From an uncultured Paracoccaceae bacterium (GTDB lineage Bacteria; Pseudomonadota; Alphaproteobacteria; Rhodobacterales; Rhodobacteraceae): a stretch of 64,000 nt of DNA. The notes beneath the pieces were generated by a model. That model searched no databases and was not told where the DNA came from. It was given only the letters and a program-made list of their open reading frames with translations. Both the position numbers and the translations under genes were made by a program. The stretch spans positions 124,001 to 188,000 of the forward strand of contig CANNFU010000004.1 in the NCBI GenBank assembly GCA_947503965.1, read 5' to 3'. Shown piece after piece: positions 36,421-45,289 of this stretch (position 1 is its first letter; each line of letters starts with the position of its first letter).

Positions 36421-37968
36421 ATGACACAGACGCTTGAAGCGGAGACCATCGATTGGGGCCCTTTTGGCCGTCCGTTATTCGAAGACGCCGCCGCCATGGG
36501 GCTGAACCGGGTTGGCGTGATCGATGTCGGCTCGAACTCCGTTCGTCTGGTGGTGTTTGACGGGGCTGCACGCTCGCCCGCGTATTTCTACAACGAAAAG
36601 ATCATGTGTGCGCTTGGCGCGGGTCTTTCGGAAACCGGCCATCTGAACCCCGAAGGCCGCAAGCGCGCCCTGTCAGCCATCCGGCGGTTCGCCGCTCTGG
36701 CCGAAGGGATGGATATTTTGCCGCTGACAGCCGTGGCGACAGCTGCGGTTCGTGAGGCATCGGACGGCGCAGATTTCCGCGAAGAGGTGATGCGGGAAAC
36801 CGGCATCAAGCTGTGGATCATCGACGGCAAGGAAGAGGCGCGCCTGTCGGCCCAAGGGGTTCTGTTGGGCTGGCCCGGCAGCTATGGGTTGGTTTGTGAT
36901 ATCGGCGGGTCCTCCATGGAGCTTGCCGATCTGGCCGAGGGGCGTGTGGGGCGCCGCGTGACCTCTGCCCTTGGTCCGCTGAAGCTGCGCGAAATCAAGG
37001 GCGGGCGCAAGGCGATCAAGGCTTATGTGCGCGAAACAATGGAACAATTACATGCGGAAATGGGCCATGAAACCGGGATGCGCCTGTTTCTGGTGGGTGG
37101 ATCATGGCGGGCGATTGCCCGGGTCGATATGGCCCGGCGTGACTATCCGCTGACGGTTCTGCATGAATACCGCATGTCGTCGCGCCAGATCAGCAAGACC
37201 GCCGAATATATCCGCAAATCCGACCTGCAAGAGCTGCGCGGGCGCTGCAATATCTCGGACAGCCGGATGTCGCTGGTGCCCTACGCCACCATCGTGCTGA
37301 AAGAGCTGGTGCGCGTGTTCAAGCCCAAGGATGTCGCCGTGTCGTCATACGGTATTCGCGAAGGGATGCTGTACGAACAGATGCCCCGCGAACTGCGCGA
37401 ACGCGATCCGTTGATCGAGGCGTGCCGTTTTGCCGAAGCCAAGGATGCCCGCCTGCCCGGCTTTGGCCGCGTGCTCTATAATTTTGTCAAACCGTTGTTT
37501 CCACGCGCAAACTGGCAACGCAAACGGATCATCAAGGCAGCCTGCCTGCTGCACGATGTCAGCTGGCGCGCCCATCCCGATTACCGGGCAGAGGTCACAT
37601 TTGACAACGCCACGCGCGCCAATCTGGGCGGGCTCAAGCATTACGAACGGGTGCTTTTGGGGCTGGCGCTGATGAACCGCTACACCAGCAAGACCAGCAA
37701 TTCACGGTTCCAGTCGCTTTTTGAGATGCTGAACGAAGAACAAATCCGCGAGGCCGAAATTCTGGGCAAAGCAATGCGCCTTGGCGCGATGCTGTGGCTG
37801 ACCAAGGATGAAGAACCCGGCAGTCTGAAGTGGAGCCCGAAGAGCCAGGAGTTGCAGCTCACCCTGACAGAACACGCGCGCCCTCTTTTCGGTGAAGTGG
37901 CCGAGGCGCGTTTTGCCGCTCTGGCCGCGGTGCTGAATGCGCAACCGGTGGTTCGTTTCAAAAAGTAG
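36421..37968 (+). CDS. ppx: Exopolyphosphatase (Ppx/GppA family)
   Basis: 515 residues. Actin-like ATPase fold: IDVGSNSVRLVVFDG (34-48), DIGGSSMELADL near 160, and a C-terminal HD-like helical domain (LLHDVSWRAHPDYRAE). Releases phosphate from polyphosphate ends and may act on pppGpp. The ATG at 36421 has GGGGA upstream; an in-frame TTG at 36379 overlapping the ppk1 stop is less likely. Second gene of ppk1-ppx. Confidence 0.95.
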   Translation: MTQTLEAETIDWGPFGRPLFEDAAAMGLNRVGVIDVGSNSVRLVVFDGAARSPAYFYNEKIMCALGAGLSETGHLNPEGRKRALSAIRRFAALAEGMDILPLTAVATAAVREASDGADFREEVMRETGIKLWIIDGKEEARLSAQGVLLGWPGSYGLVCDIGGSSMELADLAEGRVGRRVTSALGPLKLREIKGGRKAIKAYVRETMEQLHAEMGHETGMRLFLVGGSWRAIARVDMARRDYPLTVLHEYRMSSRQISKTAEYIRKSDLQELRGRCNISDSRMSLVPYATIVLKELVRVFKPKDVAVSSYGIREGMLYEQMPRELRERDPLIEACRFAEAKDARLPGFGRVLYNFVKPLFPRANWQRKRIIKAACLLHDVSWRAHPDYRAEVTFDNATRANLGGLKHYERVLLGLALMNRYTSKTSNSRFQSLFEMLNEEQIREAEILGKAMRLGAMLWLTKDEEPGSLKWSPKSQELQLTLTEHARPLFGEVAEARFAALAAVLNAQPVVRFKK

Positions 37969-38137
37969 CCAAGCCATCGCAGCGGTCGGCTTTTATCGCA
38001 GCACACAGCTGACATTGCTCGGAATTACAGCAAAATACGAACCGCCGCCCAAAAAGAGTGCACGACATCCGACCAATTTGACATTGAAATGCGTACCAGA
38101 ATTGTGCCACATTTATGGCAGATTATAGACACTATTC

Positions 38138-38153
38138 GCAGCGGTTTCGCTGC
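38138..38153 (+). repeat. Small hairpin GCAGCG/CGCTGC downstream of ppx
   Basis: Six-bp arms with a GTTT loop in the AT-rich 259-bp gap between ppx and the phosphatase gene. It is followed by CATTCTT. It may contribute to ending the ppk1-ppx transcript, but it is short and 170 bp from the stop. Confidence 0.35.
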
Positions 38154-38227
38154 CATTCTTAGAATATTCATAGACTAAATTTCACAGCACAAGTTTTTCG
38201 TGCGACAAATTATTAGGAGAGTGGTTC

Positions 38228-39313
38228 ATGCTCGATGCTGACGCCGTGCAGACGAACGTAACGACCTTTGACGTGGCAACTGCAATCATCAAGGGGTGCC
38301 GCGAAGATCAACAGGACAGCCTGATTTCAAGTTTTCCGCTGGGCCAAAAGGCGGGTTTTGCTGTTGTTGCCGACGGCCTTGGGGGACATGTGGGCGGTGA
38401 TGTGGCCAGCGCGCTTGTCACTTCCTTCATCTTCAGCCATCTGAAGATGAAGGAAGGCCAGCTGAACAAGGGTATCTTGAACATACCATTGACGCTGCGC
38501 GATGCAGCAGATGCCGCGAATATGCGTGTGGCGCATTACGTGGGCCAAGATGATAGCATGCATGGCATGGGTACCACCTTGCTTGTCCCTGTGATCCGCG
38601 CAGACAAGCTTTTTTGGTTTTCTGTGGGCGATTCCCCTTTGCTGCTGTTTCGCGGCGGCGCGCTGCGGCAACTGAACAAAGATCATTCGATGGCGCCGCA
38701 GATCGACCTGATGGTCAAAACAGGCGCCTTATCGGCAGAGGCAGCCAAGGATCACCCTGATCGCAACAGGCTGACATCTGTCATCAATGGCGAAGACATC
38801 GACCAGATCGACTGCCCCACAACACCGATCACGTTACAGCCTGATGATATCATCATCGCGGCCAGCGATGGGTTGCAGTTCCTGTCCAACAGCATGATCG
38901 CCAACATTTTGATGCAGACCAAGGACAAACGCAGTGTCGATATCGCAAACGCAATCCTTGACGCCATCGCGGACCTTGACGATCCCGATCAGGACAACAC
39001 CGCCTTTGTGATCATCAAGCTCAGTATCGGAACATCACAGACAGAAACCCCGGATGCCGACGATTTACCGGTTTTGGCGGTTGCAGATAGCGTCGAAAAG
39101 CCCGATCCAGCAGCAAAGTCAGCGCCAACACATGGCGCACCACTGGCCATTCGCGCCGTGGCCAGAGCGGCCGCAGCCGCAGCGCACGCCCAACGCCGCG
39201 ATACCACCCGGCAAGAAGGGGCCAGCGACACAGGCACCCCCGAAACGGACAAAGATGCGCAAGACGAGCGGCAGGCATACTGGTACCGCGGTCAAAAATA
39301 CTACAAGGACTAG
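38228..39313 (+). CDS. PP2C-type serine/threonine protein phosphatase
   Basis: 361 residues. PP2C motifs: CREDQQDS (24-31), VADGLGGHVGGD (47-58), GMGTTLL, FWFSVGDSPLLL, and the metal-binding DQDNTAFV near 257. Metal-dependent protein phosphatase. The C-terminal ~85 residues are an Ala/Pro/Asp-rich linker (PDADDLPVLAV, ARAAAAAAHAQ) ending in a Tyr-rich YWYRGQKYYKD. TTAGGAGAG precedes the ATG. No kinase or effector partner is adjacent; similar stand-alone PP2Cs pair with type VI secretion or FHA systems elsewhere. Confidence 0.92.
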   Translation: MLDADAVQTNVTTFDVATAIIKGCREDQQDSLISSFPLGQKAGFAVVADGLGGHVGGDVASALVTSFIFSHLKMKEGQLNKGILNIPLTLRDAADAANMRVAHYVGQDDSMHGMGTTLLVPVIRADKLFWFSVGDSPLLLFRGGALRQLNKDHSMAPQIDLMVKTGALSAEAAKDHPDRNRLTSVINGEDIDQIDCPTTPITLQPDDIIIAASDGLQFLSNSMIANILMQTKDKRSVDIANAILDAIADLDDPDQDNTAFVIIKLSIGTSQTETPDADDLPVLAVADSVEKPDPAAKSAPTHGAPLAIRAVARAAAAAAHAQRRDTTRQEGASDTGTPETDKDAQDERQAYWYRGQKYYKD

Positions 39314-39330
39314 GTCAGGTCACGCCCGAC

Positions 39331-39705
39331 CTAAAGCTCAATCTCGCCGTTTTCTGCATCCGGAACCCAGACCGGCGCATCAGGTTTGCGTCGGATGATG
39401 ATGTCACCGTTTGGCAAGAATTCCGGTGCCCGATAATGGCTGAAATCATCAACCTGGCGCAGCAGGTCAGTCAGGGCCGGACCCATTGTGGTCAGGAATT
39501 CACCCATGGCAGGCGCCATGTCTTCCAGCGAACCGCGCAATCCTGAAATCGCCGGTTCCACTTCGGACATGAGGCCACGCATCAGCATCCGCGCGCCCTC
39601 TTCCATCAGATTAAAGCCATCTTCGATCTCGGCACTTTCATCCTGCGCGACCGCAGGTGTGACGCTCAGACCAATGGCAAGTGTCAGTGCAGCTATCTGT
39701 TTCAT
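39331..39705 (-). CDS. Small secreted hypothetical protein
   Basis: 124 residues. Signal peptide MKQIAALTLAIGLSVTPAVA, cleavage before QDES. The mature part is acidic with EDGFNLMEEGARMLMRGLMSEVEPAI, LEDMAPAMGEFLTTMGPALTDLLRQVDD and a C-terminal NGDIIIRRKPDAPV; conserved in Rhodobacteraceae (sometimes mislabelled AAA+ ATPase), function unknown. Converges on the PP2C gene. Confidence 0.78.
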   Translation of the reverse strand: MKQIAALTLAIGLSVTPAVAQDESAEIEDGFNLMEEGARMLMRGLMSEVEPAISGLRGSLEDMAPAMGEFLTTMGPALTDLLRQVDDFSHYRAPEFLPNGDIIIRRKPDAPVWVPDAENGEIEL

Positions 39706-39741
39706 GCGTGAGATATAGGGACGTCCGGCAGCCGTTTCAAA

Positions 39742-40740
39742 TCACAAACTGACGTCCAGCACGACAGGAAAGTGATCAGAGGCCAGCAACAGCGCGTCAC
39801 GCAATGGCACATTGTGATAACAGTCCGGATGATCAAACGGATGCCAGATTTGCCAGCGCGGCGATTTGACCAACAGCCCCGGTGACACCATGATGTAATC
39901 CAGAAGCGCCTGCAAATAGGGTGCATCCTTGCGCTTGAACCGTGCTGTCACCGGCATCGCACCCAGCCTGCGGCCCAGCGCCATGCGCGCATGCGGATCG
40001 AACAGTTTCTGATGGCTATTCTCGCCCAGTACAATCTCAACCCCCGAGCGTCCAAACAGTTTTTCATATTCATCAAGGCCCGGACCATCATTGAAGTCGC
40101 CCAACACAATCAGATCGTCGCCCGCCGCCAGGTGCTGTTCGACGCGCTTGCGCAGCCATATACACTGCGCCAGTTGCTTGCGGCGGTTTTCGATGGAAAT
40201 GCGGATCGCTTCGGCGTTGCCTTCTGCCCCGTGCGGCGCCTTGGATTTCGCATGCACGCCGATCAACCGCAGCGGTCCGCTTGGCGTTGTCAGCGCCACC
40301 TCAAGCGGCGGTTTGGACCATCTGATCGCATCAGGTGCCGCATCAACGTTCAGGTCGCGTTGATAAGTCTGATCAAAGCGCGGGCAATCTGGACTTTCCT
40401 GCGGGTCATGAATGGCCTGCACGACGGTCGGGTCATAAAGCAGCGCGATTTCCTGCTGGGTATCGTTGACAAAGCCCGTCAGCGCATCGGTCGTACGCAG
40501 TCCAAACGCGGCTGCAAAGCCAGTCAGCGCCTTGATCGCGCTGCGGCGCCTGCTGGTGTCCGGGGCTTCGATGATCATCACCGCATCCGCATCCATCGCG
40601 CTGAAGACAGCCCCAAGCGCGGCTGTCTGCCCAGCCTTGGTTACGTTCCAGCGGGACGACCAGCTATCATCATCAATCAGACGTCCATCATCATCAAAAA
40701 GACTGTTGAACCATTCGACATTATAGGTCGCAATTCTCAT
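39742..40740 (-). CDS. Endonuclease/exonuclease/phosphatase-family protein
   Basis: 332 residues, EEP fold. Motifs: ATYNVEWFNSLF at the N-terminus (Asn and Glu metal ligands), LIGVHAKSK, and VLGDFNDGPGLDEYE (Asp and Asn). Hydrolyses phosphodiesters of unknown kind. No signal peptide. Its ATG overlaps the stop of the upstream DnaJ-like gene by four bases (ATGA). Confidence 0.87.
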   Translation of the reverse strand: MRIATYNVEWFNSLFDDDGRLIDDDSWSSRWNVTKAGQTAALGAVFSAMDADAVMIIEAPDTSRRRSAIKALTGFAAAFGLRTTDALTGFVNDTQQEIALLYDPTVVQAIHDPQESPDCPRFDQTYQRDLNVDAAPDAIRWSKPPLEVALTTPSGPLRLIGVHAKSKAPHGAEGNAEAIRISIENRRKQLAQCIWLRKRVEQHLAAGDDLIVLGDFNDGPGLDEYEKLFGRSGVEIVLGENSHQKLFDPHARMALGRRLGAMPVTARFKRKDAPYLQALLDYIMVSPGLLVKSPRWQIWHPFDHPDCYHNVPLRDALLLASDHFPVVLDVSL

Positions 40741-41417
40741 GCAGCGGATCTTTGGATGTCTTCCCAGGCCCGGTTGATCGCGACCATGCGCCGTTCGGCC
40801 AGTTTGATCGCCTCTTCCGGAATGCCCCGGGCCATCATGCGGTCGGGGTGGGTTTCGCGCACCAGTTTGCGCCAGGCCGCTCGCGCCTCATCCATGGATG
40901 CGCTCGGTTCAAGCCCCAGCACATCGTAAGGGTCCCGCTCGGCCTCGGTCACGAATTGCGCGCGAATACTGCGAAAACGGCGTTCGTCAAAGCCAAAGAT
41001 ATCGGACACTTCGCGCAGGAACGCATCTTCATTCCGATGATACTGACCGTCAGCCATCGCGATGTGAAACAACCCCTCCATCAGGTCGCACAACGGCGCG
41101 TCATCATCTGCATACATCGCCTTGATCCGGCGGGCGTAGATATCAAAACCCGCCACATCCTGCCGGGCGAGGTTAAAGACACGGGCCGCGTTCGCCTCTT
41201 CCTCGGGCGGGATCAGAAACACTTCACGGAAGGCCACAACCTCGTCCTTGGTCACAAGCCCATCTGCCTTGGCCATCTTAGCGCCCAAAGCAATCACGGC
41301 GATAGCAAACGCCACTGTCCTGTCCGGGGAGGCCCGCAGCTTTTCGAACACCGCCGACAACCCTTCGCCTTTGGCAAGGGCTGCGATAGCGTCGGCCATG
41401 CGTGACCAGATGGACAT
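40737..41417 (-). CDS. djlA: DjlA-like TerB/DnaJ-domain co-chaperone
   Basis: 226 residues. Residues about 25-150 form the TerB/DjlA helical domain (KADGLVTKDEVVAFREVF, IAMADGQYHRNEDAFLREV), and residues 160-226 a J domain with DPYDVLGL and the essential HPD in RETHPDRM. Stimulates DnaK. Unlike E. coli DjlA it lacks an obvious N-terminal membrane anchor. Coupled to the downstream EEP gene. Confidence 0.9.
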   Translation of the reverse strand: MSIWSRMADAIAALAKGEGLSAVFEKLRASPDRTVAFAIAVIALGAKMAKADGLVTKDEVVAFREVFLIPPEEEANAARVFNLARQDVAGFDIYARRIKAMYADDDAPLCDLMEGLFHIAMADGQYHRNEDAFLREVSDIFGFDERRFRSIRAQFVTEAERDPYDVLGLEPSASMDEARAAWRKLVRETHPDRMMARGIPEEAIKLAERRMVAINRAWEDIQRSAA

Positions 41418-41430
41418 TGCTTTTCGATTC

Positions 41431-41898
41431 CTAAAGGCGCTTTTGCATCAAGACCAGGTCGATCCGACGTCCGAACTTGAACCCGACTTCGGACAGGGTT
41501 GCAACCGTTTCAAAGCCGCAGGCGGTGTGAAACCGAATGGCTTCCGGGTTTTCCGCACTGCATCCGGCAAGCATCATATGCATGCCTTTGGCCCGCGCGG
41601 CATCGCAAAGCGCCGTCATTAGCGCGCGACCAATTCCCTGCCCACGCCCATCCGGGTGCAGCATGATTGTTTGTTCGACAGTGAATTTGTACCCCTCACC
41701 ACCACGAAATTGGAAAAACCGTGCAAATCCAAGGATTTTGCCCCCTTCCACCCAGACAAGCGTGTCCTGTGCTGTCAGGTCTGCGACCTCCGCGTCAGAC
41801 TTTTCAACTGGATTGAAGGTGATTGTCGTGTCGCGGATCATCGTATTCCAGATCGCAGCTATGGCAGGCACGTCAGTCGCTATTGCGGGCCGGATCAT
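41431..41898 (-). CDS. GNAT N-acetyltransferase (Pat/YncA type)
   Basis: 155 residues. GNAT fold with acetyl-CoA loop RGQGIGRAL; IAAIWNTMIRDTTITF and GCSAENPEAIRFHTACGFE are typical of the phosphinothricin/methionine-sulfone acetyltransferase branch. Substrate not assigned. Its ATG overlaps the VOC gene stop by four bases. Confidence 0.87.
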   Translation of the reverse strand: MIRPAIATDVPAIAAIWNTMIRDTTITFNPVEKSDAEVADLTAQDTLVWVEGGKILGFARFFQFRGGEGYKFTVEQTIMLHPDGRGQGIGRALMTALCDAARAKGMHMMLAGCSAENPEAIRFHTACGFETVATLSEVGFKFGRRIDLVLMQKRL

Positions 41899-42485
41899 GT
41901 CAATTTGCGCAGGCCGTTCGGCGCATCAAATTTTGCGACAAAACTTGGCATGCCGGTCGTAAACCGGACACGCGGATCGGGCAGGTCGATCATGGATTTG
42001 ATTTGATCCGCCTCTGGATGGCTGATCGTCATATGACGCAGGCGGCAGCCACTATCGTCCAGACGTCCGGCCGGATGCATGGCGCCCTCATCCCATTTGA
42101 TCAGCGTTGGATAGGCGCCGTCATAGGGCAGGCTGCCATCCGGTGGCACTGTCAGTTGCCAGCGCAGATCACCACGCGTCAACGCCATGGGCGGGCCTGC
42201 AACAGGATCGAAATGGTCGGTCTGACAGATCCAGTTTGCAAGGCGCGGCGGGCCAGAGAAATGATCAAGCCCGAACCAACGCGGCCCTTCAAAGGCGGCT
42301 GCATCGGGGTCCGGCGCAATGACTTCCAAATAGATATCGCCCAGCCCTAACAACGTATTATGCGTGCCGTACCGTACATGCCGCCCGCCGGGTTGCATTT
42401 TGACGCCCAACTGCGCCTCCACCCATGCCGTCCCTTCCGCAAGGTCGGTGCAGGCGACGGCAAGGTGGTCTAGGATCAGGGCCAT
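41895..42485 (-). CDS. VOC/glyoxalase-like domain protein
   Basis: 196 residues. Starts LDHLAVACTDLAEGTAWVEAQLGVKMQPGGRH, the glyoxalase_3 pattern, with HVRYGTHNTLLGLGDIYLEVIAPD. Likely a metal-dependent enzyme of unknown substrate. In one transcript with the GNAT gene and djlA by close spacing. It starts 47 bp from the mutase stop on the same strand, so the mutase transcript may read into it. Confidence 0.83.
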   Translation of the reverse strand: MALILDHLAVACTDLAEGTAWVEAQLGVKMQPGGRHVRYGTHNTLLGLGDIYLEVIAPDPDAAAFEGPRWFGLDHFSGPPRLANWICQTDHFDPVAGPPMALTRGDLRWQLTVPPDGSLPYDGAYPTLIKWDEGAMHPAGRLDDSGCRLRHMTISHPEADQIKSMIDLPDPRVRFTTGMPSFVAKFDAPNGLRKLT

Positions 42486-42531
42486 AACCGCAGCCGGTCC
42501 AACATCAAATTTCTAGAAGTTCCATCCACCC

Positions 42532-44658
42532 CTAACCCCGGGCCTGCCGGATCAAGCCCAGAATATCCTGCGCCGCTTTCGGGATGTTGGTCCCCGGCCC
42601 AAAGATCGCCTTGACCCCCGCATCATAAAGGAACTGGTAGTCCTGCTGCGGGATCACCCCACCACAGATCACGATGATATCGTCGGCATCCGCATCCTTA
42701 AGTGCCTGTACGAGTTTTGGTGCCAGCGTCTTGTGCCCTGCAGCCTGAGAGCTGATGCCGATCACATGCACATCGTTGTCAATCGCATCCTGCGCAGCCT
42801 CATCTGGCGTCTGAAAGAGCGGCCCCACATCCACGTCAAACCCGATATCGGCAAACGCCGTAGCAATGACCTTCGCACCCCGGTCATGCCCGTCCTGCCC
42901 CATTTTCACGACCAGCATGCGCGGGCGGCGCCCCTCTTCTTCCGCGAATGCCTCAACGCTGCGCTGAATCTCGGCAAAGCCTTCATCACCCTCATAGGCC
43001 GCGCCATAGACGCCGGCCAAAGTCTTGACCTCGGCGCGGTGCCGTCCGAATGCCTTTTCCATCGCCATGCTGATTTCTCCTACGGTTGCGCGGGCGCGGG
43101 CCGCCTCGACAGCTGCCTCCAGCAAGTTGCCGCCTTCATTCGCGCGGCGGGTCAGTTCGGTCAGGGCGACATCGCATGCCACCTGATCACGGGCGGCTTT
43201 GGTCGCCTCGATCCGTTTGATCTGCGCCTCGCGCACCTTGGCATTGTCGATATCAAGAATATCGATCGGATCTTCCTTGTCCTTGCGGTACTTGTTGACC
43301 CCGACGATCACCTCAATCCCACGGTCAATCTCGGCCTGACGGCGTGCCGCGGTCTCCTCGATCCGCAGCTTGGGCATGCCGGATGCGACGGCTTTGGTCA
43401 TGCCGCCCATCTCTTCGACCTCTTCGATCAGCGCCCATGCCTTTTCGGCCAGTTCATTGGTCAGACTTTCGACGTAGTAGGAGCCCGCGAGCGGATCGAC
43501 CACATTGGTCACGCCGGTTTCTTCCTGCAAAATCAACTGGGTATTGCGCGCAATGCGTGCGCTGAACTCCGTCGGCAGGGCAATCGCCTCATCCAGCGCA
43601 TTTGTATGCAGCGACTGGGTGCCGCCCAGAACCGCGCTCATCGCCTCATAGGCGGTGCGGATCACGTTGTTATAGGGGTCCTGTTCCTGCAAGCTGACAC
43701 CGCTGGTCTGGCAATGGGTTCTCAGCATGGAGGATTTCGGGTCCTTGGGCTCGAACTCCGCCATGATCCGCGACCAGAGCAGACGGGCCGCGCGCAGTTT
43801 TGCGGCTTCCATGAAAAAGTTCATGCCGATGGCGAAAAAGAAACTTAGCCTTCCTGCAAACTGATCCACATCCATGCCACGTGCAATGGCGGTGCGCACG
43901 TATTCGCGGCCATCGGCCAGCGTATAGGCCAGTTCCTGCACGAGGTTCGCCCCGGCCTCTTGCATGTGGTAGCCGCTGATGCTGATCGAATTGAACTTCG
44001 GCATCTCGTTCGTAGTGTATTCGATGATATCCGCGATGATCCGCATCGACGGTTCCGGCGGATAGACATAGGTGTTGCGCACCATGAATTCCTTCAGAAT
44101 GTCGTTTTGAATGGTGCCGGACAGGACGTTGCGCGGATGCCCCTGCTCTTCCCCGGCCACGATGAAATTGGCGAGGATCGGGATGACCGCGCCGTTCATC
44201 GTCATCGACACACTGACCTTATCGAGCGGGATCCCATCAAACAGGATCATCATATCCTCGACGCTGTCGATGGCCACACCCGCCTTGCCCACGTCCCCTT
44301 CAACCCGTGGGTGGTCACTGTCATAGCCCCGATGGGTCGCCAGATCGAACGCAACAGACACACCCTGCTGGCCCGCATCCAGCGCTTTGCGGTAAAACGC
44401 GTTCGATTCCTCGGCCGTCGAAAACCCCGCATATTGCCGGATCGTCCAAGGACGGCCTGCATACATCGTGGCCTTCACGCCACGGGTAAACGGGGTCTGC
44501 CCCGGGATCCCACCCATATGCGGCAAATCCGCGATATCCTCTGCCGTATAAAGCGGTTTGACGGTGATCCCTTCCAGCGTCTGCCAGTCCAGTGCCTCTA
44601 ACGGCTTGCCGCGCAGCTCTTTCGTGGCGATCTCGGCCCATGTTTTATGATCGGTCAT
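42532..44658 (-). CDS. mcm: Methylmalonyl-CoA mutase, fused large-subunit form
   Basis: 708 residues, single polypeptide with catalytic TIM barrel ([33 protein letters not shown] segment) and a C-terminal cobalamin domain with the base-off motif DGHDRGAK and ISSQAAGH. Interconverts methylmalonyl-CoA and succinyl-CoA using adenosylcobalamin; last step of propionate assimilation. Alone in its transcript; pccA is 630 bp upstream, divided from it by the divergent DUF4174 gene. No cobalamin riboswitch is visible in the 102-bp leader gap. Confidence 0.97.
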   Translation of the reverse strand: MTDHKTWAEIATKELRGKPLEALDWQTLEGITVKPLYTAEDIADLPHMGGIPGQTPFTRGVKATMYAGRPWTIRQYAGFSTAEESNAFYRKALDAGQQGVSVAFDLATHRGYDSDHPRVEGDVGKAGVAIDSVEDMMILFDGIPLDKVSVSMTMNGAVIPILANFIVAGEEQGHPRNVLSGTIQNDILKEFMVRNTYVYPPEPSMRIIADIIEYTTNEMPKFNSISISGYHMQEAGANLVQELAYTLADGREYVRTAIARGMDVDQFAGRLSFFFAIGMNFFMEAAKLRAARLLWSRIMAEFEPKDPKSSMLRTHCQTSGVSLQEQDPYNNVIRTAYEAMSAVLGGTQSLHTNALDEAIALPTEFSARIARNTQLILQEETGVTNVVDPLAGSYYVESLTNELAEKAWALIEEVEEMGGMTKAVASGMPKLRIEETAARRQAEIDRGIEVIVGVNKYRKDKEDPIDILDIDNAKVREAQIKRIEATKAARDQVACDVALTELTRRANEGGNLLEAAVEAARARATVGEISMAMEKAFGRHRAEVKTLAGVYGAAYEGDEGFAEIQRSVEAFAEEEGRRPRMLVVKMGQDGHDRGAKVIATAFADIGFDVDVGPLFQTPDEAAQDAIDNDVHVIGISSQAAGHKTLAPKLVQALKDADADDIIVICGGVIPQQDYQFLYDAGVKAIFGPGTNIPKAAQDILGLIRQARG

Positions 44659-44760
44659 GTCAACCTCGTGGGTTTAAGTGCGTGGGGCATCACAAAAATA
44701 TTCTTACTCATTTGCGGTTGGGCCTTAGCTTTTGCCAAAGCCACCTCTATATCTGACTTT

Positions 44761-45234
44761 ATGAAAGCATTGACGTATATCCGCTGGGTCGCCGCTGCAG
44801 GTTTTATGGCCGCGACACCCTTGTTTGCCCAAGCCACCACCGTGTTGGAGCGTTGGGAAGAAGATCGCACACAGATCTTTGACGCCGCCGAGATCACGAA
44901 GGACGATCTGCAATGGATTGCTCGGCCTTTGGTCGTGTTTGCCGACACGCCTAATGATCCGCGGTTCCAGCAGCAAATGGATCTGCTGGCAGAACGTCTG
45001 GAGGACCTGGCAGAGCGGGATGTCATCATCATAACGGATACCGACCCTTCGGCACAGACCGCACTGCGCACCGCACTGCGCCCACGCGGATACATGATGG
45101 CTCTTGTCGCCAAGGATGGCAGTGTCGCCTTCCGCAAGCCGTCACCGTGGAGCGTGCGTGAGATTTCACGCTCCATCGACAAGATGCCGCTGCGGCAACA
45201 GGAAATCATGGACCGGCGCGCGCTGGGACAGTAG
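44761..45234 (+). CDS. DUF4174 family secreted protein
   Basis: 157 residues. Signal peptide MKALTYIRWVAAAGFMAATPLFA. The mature part has RPLVVFADTPNDPRFQQQMDLL, DVIIITDTD, RPRGYMMALVAKDGSVAFRKP and IDKMPLRQQEM-like end: the DUF4174 family, which resembles a thioredoxin-fold without the CxxC. Convergent with pccA, divergent from mcm. A TTTTGCCAAAG lies in the shared gap (about 44728). Role unknown. Confidence 0.83.
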   Translation: MKALTYIRWVAAAGFMAATPLFAQATTVLERWEEDRTQIFDAAEITKDDLQWIARPLVVFADTPNDPRFQQQMDLLAERLEDLAERDVIIITDTDPSAQTALRTALRPRGYMMALVAKDGSVAFRKPSPWSVREISRSIDKMPLRQQEIMDRRALGQ

Positions 45235-45289
45235 GTCGCATTAGTCCCAACGGGTCGGGACCTGACGTCGCTGTTTTGGACGCTGCGGA

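Noticed and set aside
44659..44760. Cobalamin riboswitch upstream of methylmalonyl-CoA mutase
   Set aside because: The 102-bp gap has no B12-box-like sequence and is too short.
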